Origin: Campylobacter sp. RM16704
GTDB lineage: Bacteria > Campylobacterota > Campylobacteria > Campylobacterales > Campylobacteraceae
Direction: 5' to 3'
Assembly: GCF_000816245.1 (NCBI RefSeq)
Contig: NZ_CP007769.1
Location: forward strand, 1,148,464-1,212,463
Length of the DNA: 64,000 bases
Shown: positions 17,519 through 27,030 of the stretch, in pieces
Numbering within the stretch: position 1 is the first letter of the stretch
Layout of the letters: each line of letters opens with the position of its first letter
Position numbers and translations under genes: made by a program
Notes under the pieces: generated by a model
What the model was told of the DNA's origin: nothing
The model's database searches: none
Seen by the model: the letters and a program-made list of their open reading frames with translations, nothing else

Positions 17519-18493
17519 TTATCCAAATAAATCAATAATATCTTTTGACAAATCAAGTTGTTTTGAATAATAAAAATACTTAGCTAAAACCAAAATTCCT
17601 ATATAAAATTCTATCTTTTCATCTAAAAATTGCTCTATATAAGCATGGGCATTTTGAATGATTTCTTTTGCTCTATGTGGATTTGCTAGATAATAATCAA
17701 TTAAAGCTTCTACATTTTCATAATCATCATCAATTAAAGCAAAGTGTTCATTGGGGATTAATCTTCCTTCCATAAACCAAGTTTCATAACGCATTTTTGG
17801 TGCCAAAACTAAAGAATTGGAGCTCAATGACCAAATCAAATTACTAGCAAAAGTATTGCCTTCAAGTGATATTAAAAATTTATATTGCAATTGATCTTGT
17901 TTGCTTAGAAAATGTTTTTTCCATTCTTCTAATTTTTTTCCAGTATGTCCTATATCGCATTTTTTTCTAAAAAAATTTTTTCTAAAAAATTCCTTTCTAT
18001 TATTTTGATAAACAGCTCCTCTATAAACAGCAATATTTTTTTTGTCTTCAAATTCAGTTTCATCTTTTAAAAATACAAAATGTCTATTTTTATCTAATTT
18101 CATGATAATATTATTATAATTACCATCACAAATAGGTCTATCTTTACAAATTGAAGCTTCACTTAAAATATAAGAGATATCACCAAATGCTTTAATCCAT
18201 AAAAATTCATCATTAAAATATTTACTAATCGCATAAGCATCATAAGATAATGAGGTTTTTTTAAAAGGAAATTTTCCTATTTTTTCAGCATTTTGTGATG
18301 AGATAATATGTTTTGCTCTATCAAAATTTAACTTATTATAATAATTTACTCTAGTTTTTATGTATTCTATATTTTTTACATTTAATGTTAAAATATCAAA
18401 AAAAATATTTTTCAATTTATTTTGAAATAAAAATCTTGGAATAAAAGCTCCACCTATGCCTTTAACATTCATCATAAATCTTGAATCTGCCAT
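17519..18493 (-). CDS. Family-90 (CAP10/LpsA-like) glycosyltransferase
   Basis: 324 residues with no signal peptide. The C-terminal two-thirds match the GT90/LpsA domain: AVYRGAVYQNNRKEFF, then HFLSKQDQLQYKFLISLEGN, ASNLIWSLSSNSLVLAP and YETWFMEGRLIPNEHFA. LpsA-type proteins add sugars to LOS or LPS cores, so a surface-glycan role is likely; donor and acceptor cannot be read from sequence. It lies outside any obvious LOS cluster and is followed by the D-amino acid aminotransferase gene. Confidence 0.8.
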   Translation of the reverse strand: MADSRFMMNVKGIGGAFIPRFLFQNKLKNIFFDILTLNVKNIEYIKTRVNYYNKLNFDRAKHIISSQNAEKIGKFPFKKTSLSYDAYAISKYFNDEFLWIKAFGDISYILSEASICKDRPICDGNYNNIIMKLDKNRHFVFLKDETEFEDKKNIAVYRGAVYQNNRKEFFRKNFFRKKCDIGHTGKKLEEWKKHFLSKQDQLQYKFLISLEGNTFASNLIWSLSSNSLVLAPKMRYETWFMEGRLIPNEHFALIDDDYENVEALIDYYLANPHRAKEIIQNAHAYIEQFLDEKIEFYIGILVLAKYFYYSKQLDLSKDIIDLFG

Positions 18494-18615
18494 TTTTCTT
18501 TCTTTAAAGTTAAAATAATATAGATTTTAACACAAGATTTCATTTACAAGACTTAAATTTTAGTTTATTTAAAAGCAAAAATGATAAAATCATAAAAAAA
18601 TAAATGGACAAAACA

Positions 18616-19107
18616 ATGAAAATTCAAGAATTTATTTTAAATTTTATTTTTAAGGTTTCAAACCAACCTGTTAACTTAAAAGATCTCCTTGAGGCAAATG
18701 CTTTATTAAATGAAGGTATGATGGTAGATCCTGCAAAATTAAATTTCAAATTTAAAGTTTTTAATTCTTATCTTATTTATACATTTTTTTGTGCTTTAAT
18801 TATTATTCCTTTAATTTTAATCACACATTATTTTTTAACTATTATTGATTTTCACATTAGTATTTTGAGTGCTATTTTTGTAACAGTTTGTGTTTTTATA
18901 GGTTATGATGTCTTTAAAATTTATACTAGGAAAGTTATTAGTAAAAGATTATTACAGAAAGCTTGGTCTTTACACTTTCCTTACTTTGCTTATGAAAAAT
19001 ACTCTAAAATTGCTGAAGAAATTTATAACCAAGCTATTAAGGAAGAAATTTCAAAAAATCAACTTGAACAATACGTATTAGAAAAAATCATACAAACACA
19101 AAATTAA
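18616..19107 (+). CDS. Small membrane protein, unknown function (Cj0691-like position)
   Basis: About 163 residues using the ATG at 18616, which has GGA 8 nt upstream. An in-frame ATG at 18604 would add four residues but has no ribosome site. Two membrane segments (about 50-75 and 80-103) separate a soluble N-terminus from a basic, helical C-terminus. I recognise no domain. In C. jejuni a similar-sized membrane protein gene lies beside the rsmH operon. It converges on the FtsL-like gene with a 4-bp overlap. Confidence 0.75.
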   Translation: MKIQEFILNFIFKVSNQPVNLKDLLEANALLNEGMMVDPAKLNFKFKVFNSYLIYTFFCALIIIPLILITHYFLTIIDFHISILSAIFVTVCVFIGYDVFKIYTRKVISKRLLQKAWSLHFPYFAYEKYSKIAEEIYNQAIKEEISKNQLEQYVLEKIIQTQN

Positions 19108-20015
19108 TCTAAATAATCTAAAATTTGATTTTGAAAATAAATGGCTTCCAATTTTCTTTGAAGTTCTTTATTTTCCTCGCTTAAAACCCATTCTTGAGAT
19201 CTTAAATCAGCTATATCTCTGCTAATATAATAAATTTGATTTCTAATATAAATTTGTGGAAAAAATATGATTAAAGCAATTATTATCATCAAGTTTGCGT
19301 ATAATAAATTTTTTGGGCTTAAATTTCTATTTTCTTCACTTACTATACTATCTAAAAGCTCATATTTATCTTCTTGATTATATTCTTGGTTTTCCTCTAG
19401 TCTAACTTTTTCCTCTAAAATTTTTTGCTTTTGTAATGTTAGTTTTTCTTTTTCTATTAACTGCTCTTGATTTTTTTTTGCTCTTTCTTTTTCTATTTTT
19501 TTTTGCTCTTTTAATTCTTGCTTGATTTTATTTTGTTCTTTTCTCTTTTCTTTTAAATCTTGAATTTTTGTTGTGATAAAAATATTACTTTTGGTAATAA
19601 TTTTAGAAAACTTTTTAATTTCTTTTTTTTCTTGTTTTAGGTTAGTTTTTTCTACTCTTTTTGATTCTTGATAAATTTTAGAATTTTTCTCATTTTTTTT
19701 ATTAGTCTTATCTTTTTTTCTTTTAAAAAAATTAAATTGTATTTTAAAAGGTTTTCGTTCTTCAAGCTTAACATTAATCAAATCTTCTTTTAAATAAATA
19801 GCAGATTGTTTTTTAGGTTTTTCTTCGTATTCTTCATCAAAATCTGTAAATTTAGGTCTTTTTTTGCGCTGAATTCTATTTTTTAATATTCGATCACTAT
19901 CATTAAAATTTTGCTCGTATTCTTCATAAGGTTTACCTTCTTTAATGGCTCTAGAATATTTAAGCATCTTTTCGCGTATATTTTGTTTTTCTTTTAAAAA
20001 ATCATCGTCAATCAT
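19104..20015 (-). CDS. FtsL-like division protein candidate with long charged cytoplasmic domain
   Basis: 303 residues. Residues 1-230 are extremely Lys/Glu-rich, partly coiled coil, and predicted cytoplasmic. One membrane helix (about 235-255: LLYANLMIIIALIIFFPQIY) is followed by a 45-residue periplasmic heptad-rich helix (ISRDIADLRSQEWVLSEEN). That single-helix-plus-coiled-coil end and the position 3 bp after rsmH are what define FtsL in most bacteria. No sequence-level FtsL match is claimed. The large N-terminal extension is unusual. C. jejuni has an unannotated membrane protein (Cj0692c) at this place. Confidence 0.75.
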   Translation of the reverse strand: MIDDDFLKEKQNIREKMLKYSRAIKEGKPYEEYEQNFNDSDRILKNRIQRKKRPKFTDFDEEYEEKPKKQSAIYLKEDLINVKLEERKPFKIQFNFFKRKKDKTNKKNEKNSKIYQESKRVEKTNLKQEKKEIKKFSKIITKSNIFITTKIQDLKEKRKEQNKIKQELKEQKKIEKERAKKNQEQLIEKEKLTLQKQKILEEKVRLEENQEYNQEDKYELLDSIVSEENRNLSPKNLLYANLMIIIALIIFFPQIYIRNQIYYISRDIADLRSQEWVLSEENKELQRKLEAIYFQNQILDYLD

Positions 20016-20018
20016 TGC

Positions 20019-20936
20019 TTACCTAAAATAAAAAACTCTCATCTTTGCACAACTTGATCTACTATTATAACTTATTTCTTCTTTGGAAGCACTTATAACT
20101 TTTTTAGTTAAAATTTTACCAATGCTATGATTTTTACCACATTCACATTTTATTGCTCTTTCATCACAAATACAATCTTTTTCCCATCTTTTAAAAGTAT
20201 TTTTTACTATTTTATCTTCTAAAGAATGAAAGCTAATGACAGCAAGTTTACAATTTTTTAAATTCGCTTTTTCTATACTTTCAAGTAATTGTTTTAGTTC
20301 TCCTAATTCATCATTTACTTCTATACGCAAAGCTTGAAAAACAAGTAATGCTAAAGGTACATTACGTCCTTTTAATTTAGTATTTCCAACTATTTGATAC
20401 AAATCTTTAGCACTAGTGATTTCTTTTTGACTTCTTGCAATAATAATTTTTTGAGCAAGCATTGATGCTACAGGTGTCAAATCTCCATAATCTTTAAAAA
20501 TTTGCTCTAAAGCTTCTTTGCTATAAGAATTTACCACTTCTTTTGCACTTAAAGTGTTATTTTGATCCATTCTCATATCTAAAAAATCAGAATTAAGAGA
20601 AAATCCTCTATCATTTTTATCAAGTTGCAAAGAAGAAACACCGATATCAGCTAAAATTCCTCTTAGATTTTGCGTAGAAATATTACTTAGTATTTCTCTA
20701 AAACTCATATGTTTAAAGTTTATTCTATTTTGAAATTCTTTCAAGAATTCTTTGGAGAAATTCAAGGCTTCCAAATCTTTATCACAAGCAATCAAATTTA
20801 ATTTTTCATGTGCTTGCAATAAAGCTTTGGAGTGTCCTCCATAGCCCAAAGTACAATCCAAAAAATCTCCATTATCAACATCTTCAAAAATTTTTAAAAC
20901 CTCTTGTAGTAAAACTGGAATATGAGGACTTTGCAA
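20019..20936 (-). CDS. rsmH: 16S rRNA (cytosine1402-N4)-methyltransferase RsmH
   Basis: 305 residues of the MraW/RsmH family. Seen: N-terminal HIPVLLQEVL, SAM-binding LDCTLGYGGHSKALL (about 26-40), ILADIGVSSLQLD, RGFSLNSDFLDMRMDQ and the C-terminal AVISFHSLEDKIVKNTF. It methylates N4 of C1402 in 16S rRNA, tuning decoding at the P site. It heads a two-gene operon with the FtsL-like gene, the same arrangement as the dcw cluster of other bacteria. Confidence 0.97.
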   Translation of the reverse strand: MQSPHIPVLLQEVLKIFEDVDNGDFLDCTLGYGGHSKALLQAHEKLNLIACDKDLEALNFSKEFLKEFQNRINFKHMSFREILSNISTQNLRGILADIGVSSLQLDKNDRGFSLNSDFLDMRMDQNNTLSAKEVVNSYSKEALEQIFKDYGDLTPVASMLAQKIIIARSQKEITSAKDLYQIVGNTKLKGRNVPLALLVFQALRIEVNDELGELKQLLESIEKANLKNCKLAVISFHSLEDKIVKNTFKRWEKDCICDERAIKCECGKNHSIGKILTKKVISASKEEISYNSRSSCAKMRVFYFR

Positions 20937-20961
20937 AATATACCTTTTAATATTTTTTTAG

Positions 20962-20967
20962 TATAAT
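20962..20967 (+). promoter_or_regulatory. Candidate -10 box for the aldolase-like gene
   Basis: TATAAT about 30 bp upstream of the ATG at 20998, inside the 61-bp divergent gap with rsmH. A T-run precedes it, as is typical of Campylobacter sigma-70 promoters. Confidence 0.55.
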
Positions 20968-20997
20968 ATCTTAGCTAAGTTTAAAATAAGGTTTTTA

Positions 20998-21576
20998 ATG
21001 AATAAAGAAAATATTATTTCTCAAATTCAAACCCTCTCATCTTCAATGTTTAAAAAAAACTTTTTTGGAATATGTCATGGTTCGGTATCAGCAAAACTTT
21101 CACAAAGTTCATTTATTATCAATAAAAACAATACATTTTTAAATCAACTCAACGAAAAAAATTTAAGTATTTTAAATTTTAAAAAAGATTACAGCTGGAA
21201 TGAAGCTAGTAGTGACTCTGAAATTCATAAAAGCATATATGAGAATATTCCTGAAGCTAAATTTGTGTGTTTTGCTTATCCAGCTTATACCTTATCTATA
21301 AGTTTAAATCATGATTTTATAACACCACAAGATTATTTTGGTGAAATTTTTCTTGAAGAAATTCGAGTTTATAATCCTAAAAATTATGAGGATTGGGAAG
21401 ATAGATCACAAACTGAAATCTATCGCTATATGATAGAACAAAAACAAAATTTTGTTGTAGTTAAAGGCTATGGAATTTTTGCATACGGTAGAACTAGTTA
21501 TGAGCTAGGAAAAATTGTAGATTTAATAGAGAATTCTTGTAAAATTATCCATTTAGCAGAAACAAATTTATCATAA
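20998..21576 (+). CDS. Class II aldolase/adducin-fold protein, probably catalytically degenerate
   Basis: 192 residues. The overall pattern fits the class II aldolase/adducin N-terminal fold: GSVSAKLSQSSFIINKNN, ASSDSEIHKSIYENIPEAKF, and a C-terminal helix after VVVKGYGIFAYGRTSYELGKI. However, the zinc-binding His-x-His-Pro is replaced by FAYP and the later His-Gly by KGYG, so metal-dependent aldol cleavage is unlikely. The role is unknown. It is transcribed toward the ppiD-ftsA-ftsZ genes, but an 82-bp gap with its own promoter separates it from them. Confidence 0.75.
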   Translation: MNKENIISQIQTLSSSMFKKNFFGICHGSVSAKLSQSSFIINKNNTFLNQLNEKNLSILNFKKDYSWNEASSDSEIHKSIYENIPEAKFVCFAYPAYTLSISLNHDFITPQDYFGEIFLEEIRVYNPKNYEDWEDRSQTEIYRYMIEQKQNFVVVKGYGIFAYGRTSYELGKIVDLIENSCKIIHLAETNLS

Positions 21577-21613
21577 TTTTTAAAAATTAATTTTTTATTA
21601 ATCACAAATTATT

Positions 21614-21619
21614 TATAAT
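21614..21619 (+). promoter_or_regulatory. Candidate -10 box for ppiD-ftsA-ftsZ
   Basis: TATAAT 40 bp upstream of the ATG at 21659, followed by a GGGGA ribosome site. No strong promoter is obvious in the short gaps before ftsA and ftsZ. Confidence 0.5.
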
Positions 21620-21658
21620 TTATAGTTTAATTTTATCAATATTACGATTGGGGAAAAA

Positions 21659-23131
21659 ATGCTCACATGGATGCAGCATCATAAAAAGTATTTAGTTGTT
21701 ACAATTTGGATTAGTGTTATTGCTTTTGTTGGAGCAGGTTTTGTTGGCTGGGGAAGTTATGATTTTAATACAGATCGTTCAAATTCTGTTGCAAAAGTTG
21801 GTAACGAAAAAATAAGCCATGAAGAATTTAATCTCAAATACTCTCAATTATTTAGCTACTACTCACAACTAAATAATAACAATTACACTCAAGAACAAGC
21901 ACAAAAAGATGGTTTAGACATACAAGCTATTAATGAACTTATACAAGAAAAATTACTTCTTTCTTATGCAAAAACTTTAGGTTTAGAAGTAAGCGAAGAA
22001 GAAATTGCTTATGATTTAGCACATCAAAAAATTTTTCATAACGCATCTGGTGTTTTTGATAAAAATTTATACTACAATATTTTATCCCGAAATAACTACA
22101 CTCCAAAAACTTATGAAAAACTAATTCATGATGAATTATTACTTAAAAAAATAAATATGATTTTAAATCTACAAATCAAAAATGAAGAACTTGATATGTT
22201 TGCAGCTAGTTTTTTAATGCAAGATAAATTAAAAATTCAAGTAATTCATGCAAATAACATCCCAATCAACGAAGCTGAACTAAAACAAACTTGGGAAAAA
22301 AATAAAGAATTATACAAAACACAAAAAACCTATAACTTGGCGACTTATTTTTTAAAACCCGATAATGAAAAAATCAACGATAAAGAACTTCAAGATTACT
22401 ATGATGAAAATAAAAATAACTACAAGGACTTTTCTGGTAAAATTCTAAATTTAGAACAAAGTAAAAATCAAGTTTTAAAAGATATAAAACTATCTAAATT
22501 GAAACTTAAAGCAAATGAAAGCTATGTGGCTTTAAGAAAAAATGAACTTAGTTTTGATAAAAATATTACAATAAATGATGCTGATATTTATTACCCTTTA
22601 GAACTTATACAAAAAGGTAAAGAAGGCGATTTTATTAAACCTTTTAAATTCAAAGATGGTTATATGATAGCTAAAATTATCAAAATCAATCCTGCTCAAA
22701 CAATGACTTTCGAACAAGCCAAGGATGAAGTTAGCAAACTTTACATAAAAGAAAAAACAAAATCTATTTTAGAAGAAAAAGCAAAAATTGCTTTGGAAAA
22801 TTTTCAAGGTATAGACATAGGAACATACAGTAGAGACTCAGCAAAAGGTTCTAAAGTAGGCAATATGATGAATGATGCAGAGTTTAGCGAATTTTTAATG
22901 CAAGTATTTGATTCTAACAAAGCAAAATCTTATGTATTATTCGATGATAAAGCAGTTATTTATGAGATAATAGCACAGACTTTAGAAAACAAAAATAAAG
23001 AAGAAGTTTATCGTTTCATTATAGAACAAAGTGCAAGACAAACAAAGCAATCTTTAATCAAAGAAGAATTACTAAAAAAACTTATAGAGTTATATCCAAT
23101 ACAACGCTATTACAAAGGAAGCACAAATTGA
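21659..23131 (+). CDS. PpiD/SurA-like periplasmic folding factor (membrane-anchored)
   Basis: 490 residues. One N-terminal signal anchor (about 12-33) with short cytoplasmic leader MLTWMQHHKKYLV, typical of PpiD. It is followed by a SurA_N-like chaperone region (about 45-180) and a C-terminal segment that, from family knowledge, corresponds to the parvulin-type region, though parvulin active-site residues are not clear here. C. jejuni Cj0694 at this position is a PpiD-like protein. Predicted role: inner-membrane-tethered chaperone for periplasmic or outer-membrane proteins. Overlaps ftsA by 4 bp. Confidence 0.85.
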   Translation: MLTWMQHHKKYLVVTIWISVIAFVGAGFVGWGSYDFNTDRSNSVAKVGNEKISHEEFNLKYSQLFSYYSQLNNNNYTQEQAQKDGLDIQAINELIQEKLLLSYAKTLGLEVSEEEIAYDLAHQKIFHNASGVFDKNLYYNILSRNNYTPKTYEKLIHDELLLKKINMILNLQIKNEELDMFAASFLMQDKLKIQVIHANNIPINEAELKQTWEKNKELYKTQKTYNLATYFLKPDNEKINDKELQDYYDENKNNYKDFSGKILNLEQSKNQVLKDIKLSKLKLKANESYVALRKNELSFDKNITINDADIYYPLELIQKGKEGDFIKPFKFKDGYMIAKIIKINPAQTMTFEQAKDEVSKLYIKEKTKSILEEKAKIALENFQGIDIGTYSRDSAKGSKVGNMMNDAEFSEFLMQVFDSNKAKSYVLFDDKAVIYEIIAQTLENKNKEEVYRFIIEQSARQTKQSLIKEELLKKLIELYPIQRYYKGSTN

Positions 23132-24507
23132 ATATTTTAGGAATTGACTTAGGATCGGTACAAACTTGTGCAATATTAGCACAAAAAAATGAAGAAGGTT
23201 TGAAAATTATTGGTTTTGGTAAATCTAAATCCAATGGTATAAAAAAAGGAGCAATCACTAATATAGAGCTTGCTTCTAAATCTATAGAAGAGGCAGTATC
23301 TAATGCTCAAATGATGTCAGGAGTACATTATGATAAAGTTATAGTTTCTATTTCAGGTGCCTATGCTAAAAGTGTTGATAGTATAGGAGTAGTAAATATA
23401 CCAAATCATGAAATAGGAATCAAAGAAATCCACAGAGCAGTTAGTACAGCAAAACACACAGCTAATATTCCAAGTGGATATGAGATTATCCATGTATTAC
23501 CTTATAATTTTAAAGTCAATGATCTTGAACATGTTGAAGATCCTTTAGGGATGAGTGGAAATCGTCTTGAAGTTTCAACCCACATTATAATCTCTCAAGA
23601 AGTTCATATAAAAAATTTAAAAAAAGCTGTGGAACTTGCGGATCTTAGGGTTGATAATATAGTTCTTTCAGGTTATGCTTCTTCTATTGCTTGTTTTGAT
23701 GAAAGCGAAAAAGAATTAGGTGCTATTTTAATTGATATGGGTGGAGCCGTTTGTGATATGGTAATCCATGCTGGAAATTCTATACGCTATAATGAATGCT
23801 TACAAATTGGCTCGGTTAATATTACAAATGATCTATCTATAGCTCTACATACTCCACCAAAAGAAGCTGAAAAACTAAAATTAAATTATGCATCATTGGT
23901 ACAAAATGAAAATTCAATTATTCAAATTCCATATATGGGTGATGAAAAAAGAAAAAACGAAGTCTCAGTAGAAGTTATATCTAATGTAATTTATGCAAGA
24001 ATTGAAGAAACTATCATTATTTTAGCTAAAATGCTTAGTGATAATACTTGTGCTAATCAAGCTGGTGCTGGTATAGTTTTAACTGGTGGTATGACAAAAT
24101 TTACAGGACTTGATAAACTTGCTTCAGCTTACTTTGATAATAAAGCTGTTAGAATAGCAACCGCAAAAAAAGATACTATGGACGGATTTAAAGAAATCTT
24201 TGATGATGCTGAAAATAGTTGTGCTATAGGTCTTTGTTTGTATGGTGGTGGATATTTTACTCCCTATGAGTTAGATTCTAATGAGAAACTAAGGTATAAA
24301 GGAGAGCCTGAATTTATTAATAAACAAATTAAACAAAACCTCACCATAGAAGATAATGAAGAGGAAGATAAAAATCTTGAAGATTTTTATCAAAGTCAAA
24401 ATGATTTTGATAATGAAAAGGAAGAATTGATAAAAGTTGAAGTAAAAAAAGAAAAAAAATCAGGTTTTTTACATAATTTTTGGAATAAACTAATAAACCA
24501 GTTCTAA
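23128..24507 (+). CDS. ftsA: Cell division protein FtsA
   Basis: 459 residues, starting with TTG that overlaps the ppiD stop (TTGA), with AAGGAAG upstream. Actin-like ATPase motifs: LGIDLGSVQTCAILA (phosphate 1), AILIDMGGAVCDMVI (phosphate 2) and GIVLTGGMTKFTGL (adenosine). The 1C-type inserted region lies between about 80 and 160. A variable acidic region (about 405-440) leads to an amphipathic C-terminal membrane-targeting helix (FLHNFWNKLINQF). FtsA tethers FtsZ filaments to the membrane and recruits late division proteins. Confidence 0.97.
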   Translation: MNILGIDLGSVQTCAILAQKNEEGLKIIGFGKSKSNGIKKGAITNIELASKSIEEAVSNAQMMSGVHYDKVIVSISGAYAKSVDSIGVVNIPNHEIGIKEIHRAVSTAKHTANIPSGYEIIHVLPYNFKVNDLEHVEDPLGMSGNRLEVSTHIIISQEVHIKNLKKAVELADLRVDNIVLSGYASSIACFDESEKELGAILIDMGGAVCDMVIHAGNSIRYNECLQIGSVNITNDLSIALHTPPKEAEKLKLNYASLVQNENSIIQIPYMGDEKRKNEVSVEVISNVIYARIEETIIILAKMLSDNTCANQAGAGIVLTGGMTKFTGLDKLASAYFDNKAVRIATAKKDTMDGFKEIFDDAENSCAIGLCLYGGGYFTPYELDSNEKLRYKGEPEFINKQIKQNLTIEDNEEEDKNLEDFYQSQNDFDNEKEELIKVEVKKEKKSGFLHNFWNKLINQF

Positions 24508-24522
24508 TTTAGGAGATACACA

Positions 24523-25629
24523 ATGAGCGAATATCTAGTAGAAGAAATGCAACATGCAAAGGGTGCAAAAATAAAAGTTATAGGCTGCGGTGGTGGTGGT
24601 GGTAACATGATAGACCATATGGTAAATATGGGCTTGCATGAACTTGACCTTATTTCAGCAAACACCGATGCACAAGCTATAGCAAAATCTTTAGCAAAAA
24701 CTAGAATTCAACTTGGAGAGAAAAAAACCAAAGGTTTGGGTGCTGGAATGCAACCTGAAATTGGTGCAGAAAGTGCAAGAGAAAGTTTCGAAGAAATAAA
24801 AGCTGCCTTAAGCCAAAGTGATATAGTGTTTATTTCTGCTGGACTTGGTGGTGGAACTGGTACCGGAGCTGCTCCAGTTGTAGCACAAGCTGCTAAAGAA
24901 GTAGGTGCTTTAACTGTTTCAGTTGTAACTATGCCTTTTACATTTGAAGGAAAACAAAGAAAAAAATTGGCTGAAGCTGGTTTAGCTGAATTAAAAAAAG
25001 AAAGTGATTCTATTATTGTAATACAGAATGAAAAACTTCTTAGTATACTTCCTAAAAAAGCAGGTATAAAAGAAGCATTTAAGCTAGTAGATGACATCTT
25101 AGCTAGAGCTGTTAGAGGTATGGTGTCTATCCTTTTAGAAGATGGTGATATTAATGTGGATTTTGCTGATGTTAGAACTGTTATGAGTCATAGAGGTTTA
25201 GCTTTAATGGGTGTTGGACATGGTGAAGGTGAAAATGCTATTATGGATGCATTGTCAAATGCTATTGAATCCCCATTATTAGATGGTATGACTATGAAAG
25301 GCGTTAAAGGTGTAATCATACATTATAAAATCGGTCCTGAATGCTCACTAATTGAAATTTCACAAGCTACTCAAAGTATTAGTGATATAGCAGATGAAAA
25401 TGCTAAAGTGATTTTTGGTGCCACTACAGATGAAAGCATGGGAGATCGTGTTGAAGTAACCATTATCGCAACAGGTTTTGAGGATAAAGCAGGATTAGAA
25501 AGTGCTAAAGAGCAAGAAGAAAGTAAGAAAAATAGTTATATGAATTTACGCAAAGCCAGTGGTGGTTTTGATGAAGAAGTAATTTCACAATTAGATGTTC
25601 CTGCTTTTTTGCGTCGCCAAATGGATTGA
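24523..25629 (+). CDS. ftsZ: Cell division GTPase FtsZ
   Basis: 368 residues. Tubulin signature GGGTGTG at 109-115, N-terminal GCGGGGGNMI, T7-loop region VDFADVRTVM, and the conserved C-terminal peptide DVPAFLRRQ that binds FtsA and other partners. The variable linker is short (about 30 residues). It starts 15 bp after ftsA with a GGAG ribosome site. FtsZ polymerises with GTP into the division ring. Confidence 0.98.
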   Translation: MSEYLVEEMQHAKGAKIKVIGCGGGGGNMIDHMVNMGLHELDLISANTDAQAIAKSLAKTRIQLGEKKTKGLGAGMQPEIGAESARESFEEIKAALSQSDIVFISAGLGGGTGTGAAPVVAQAAKEVGALTVSVVTMPFTFEGKQRKKLAEAGLAELKKESDSIIVIQNEKLLSILPKKAGIKEAFKLVDDILARAVRGMVSILLEDGDINVDFADVRTVMSHRGLALMGVGHGEGENAIMDALSNAIESPLLDGMTMKGVKGVIIHYKIGPECSLIEISQATQSISDIADENAKVIFGATTDESMGDRVEVTIIATGFEDKAGLESAKEQEESKKNSYMNLRKASGGFDEEVISQLDVPAFLRRQMD

Positions 25630-25651
25630 TATTTAGTAAAAATCCTTTAAT

Positions 25652-27016
25652 ATGAATTCTTCATTATTATGTGATTTTTACGAATTAAGTATGGCTTATG
25701 CTTATTTTAAACAAAATATGCATAAGCAAATTGTATATTTTGAAGTTTTCTTTAGAAAAGCTCCAGATGAAGCTTCTTTTGCTATATTTTGTGGTTTAGA
25801 GCAAATTATAGAACATATCAAAAATTTTTCTTTTACCAAAAGTGATATAGAATATTTAAAAAATACTAAAAAATTCGATAGTAATTTTTTAAATTATCTT
25901 TCAACTCTTCGTTTTAGTGGAGATATATTTAGTGTAAAAGAAGGTGAATGTGTATTTGCAAATGAACCTTTAATGTATATTAAAACACCGATTATAGAAG
26001 CCTTATTATTAGAAACTTTCATACTTTTAACACTAAATCATCAGTGTTTGGTTGCTACTAAAGCTAGCAGAATAAGTCAAGTGGCACAAAATAAAACACT
26101 TTTAGAATTTGGCTCCCGTAGAGCTCATGGAGAAAGTGCAGCTTTAAACGGAGCTAGAGCTGCTTTTATCGGTGGTTTTCATGCAAGTGCTTGTACTTTA
26201 GCTGGAAAAAAATTTAACATTCCTATTAGTGGAACTATGTCACACGCTTGGGTACAAATGTTTGATAATGAATTAAGTGCCTTTAAAACATATTGTCAAA
26301 TTTATAAAGACAATGTAAGTCTTTTGGTTGATACTTATGACTATAAAAAAGGCGTTGAAGATGCTATTTTAGTTTTTAACGAGCTAAATGCTGAAAACAC
26401 TATGCAAAATTATTCTATACGCATAGATTCAGGAGATTTGCTTAAAATTTCTAAATTTGTTAGAAAAAAACTGGATCTTGTGGGTCTAAAAAAGTGTAAA
26501 ATCATAGCTAGTAATGCTTTAGATGAGTTTACTATTGAAAAATTATTAAAAAATAAAGCTCCAATTGATGCTTTCGGAATTGGAGAAAAACTTATTACCT
26601 CAGCAAGTTCGCCTATTTTTGGAGCTGTATATAAACTTGTAGCAATAGAAAAGAATGAAAAAATTATTCCAAAAATTAAAATTAGTGCGAGCTTAAGTAA
26701 AACAACCTTACCACACTTTAAAAAGCTTATAAGATATTACAAAAATGGCAAAGCTTGTTTTGATGCTTTATATGCATATGATGAAAATGTAAAAAACCAT
26801 AAAGATTTTGTGGAAAAAAACTTACATGAACTTATTTTTAAAAATGGGGAGTTAGTCTATCATAACCCTGATTTAATTAATATACAAAATTATTACAAAA
26901 AAAGTATTTTAAGCTTAGATTATAAATTTAAAAAATTACAAAATCCAAGTATTTATAAAGTAAAAATTTCTAAAAAATTACAAAATTTGCAAAAAAATTA
27001 CTTAGAAAAAAATTAA
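25652..27016 (+). CDS. pncB: Nicotinate phosphoribosyltransferase
   Basis: 454 residues. Conserved motifs: N-terminal [26 protein letters not shown] with the PRPP-binding region, and [13 protein letters not shown] carrying the histidine used in ATP-coupled catalysis. It converts nicotinate + PRPP to nicotinate mononucleotide (NAD salvage, Preiss-Handler). The start at 25652 is required by the conserved N-terminus although the ribosome site is poor. Its 22-bp distance from ftsZ suggests readthrough from ftsZ. It converges on ispG with a 4-bp overlap. Confidence 0.92.
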   Translation: MNSSLLCDFYELSMAYAYFKQNMHKQIVYFEVFFRKAPDEASFAIFCGLEQIIEHIKNFSFTKSDIEYLKNTKKFDSNFLNYLSTLRFSGDIFSVKEGECVFANEPLMYIKTPIIEALLLETFILLTLNHQCLVATKASRISQVAQNKTLLEFGSRRAHGESAALNGARAAFIGGFHASACTLAGKKFNIPISGTMSHAWVQMFDNELSAFKTYCQIYKDNVSLLVDTYDYKKGVEDAILVFNELNAENTMQNYSIRIDSGDLLKISKFVRKKLDLVGLKKCKIIASNALDEFTIEKLLKNKAPIDAFGIGEKLITSASSPIFGAVYKLVAIEKNEKIIPKIKISASLSKTTLPHFKKLIRYYKNGKACFDALYAYDENVKNHKDFVEKNLHELIFKNGELVYHNPDLINIQNYYKKSILSLDYKFKKLQNPSIYKVKISKKLQNLQKNYLEKN

Positions 27017-27030
27017 TCTTTTTCTCTAAG
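27001..27030. terminator. Imperfect hairpin spanning the pncB/ispG overlapping stops
   Basis: CTTAGAAAAA... and ...TTTTTCTCTAAG form an imperfect inverted repeat centred on the shared TTAA, so both converging transcripts would end in a stem followed by T-rich RNA. The stem lies in the last codons of both genes. Confidence 0.4.

Noticed and set aside
24708-25097. 129-codon minus-strand frame inside ftsZ
   Set aside because: Antisense to the most conserved part of ftsZ; open by codon bias only.
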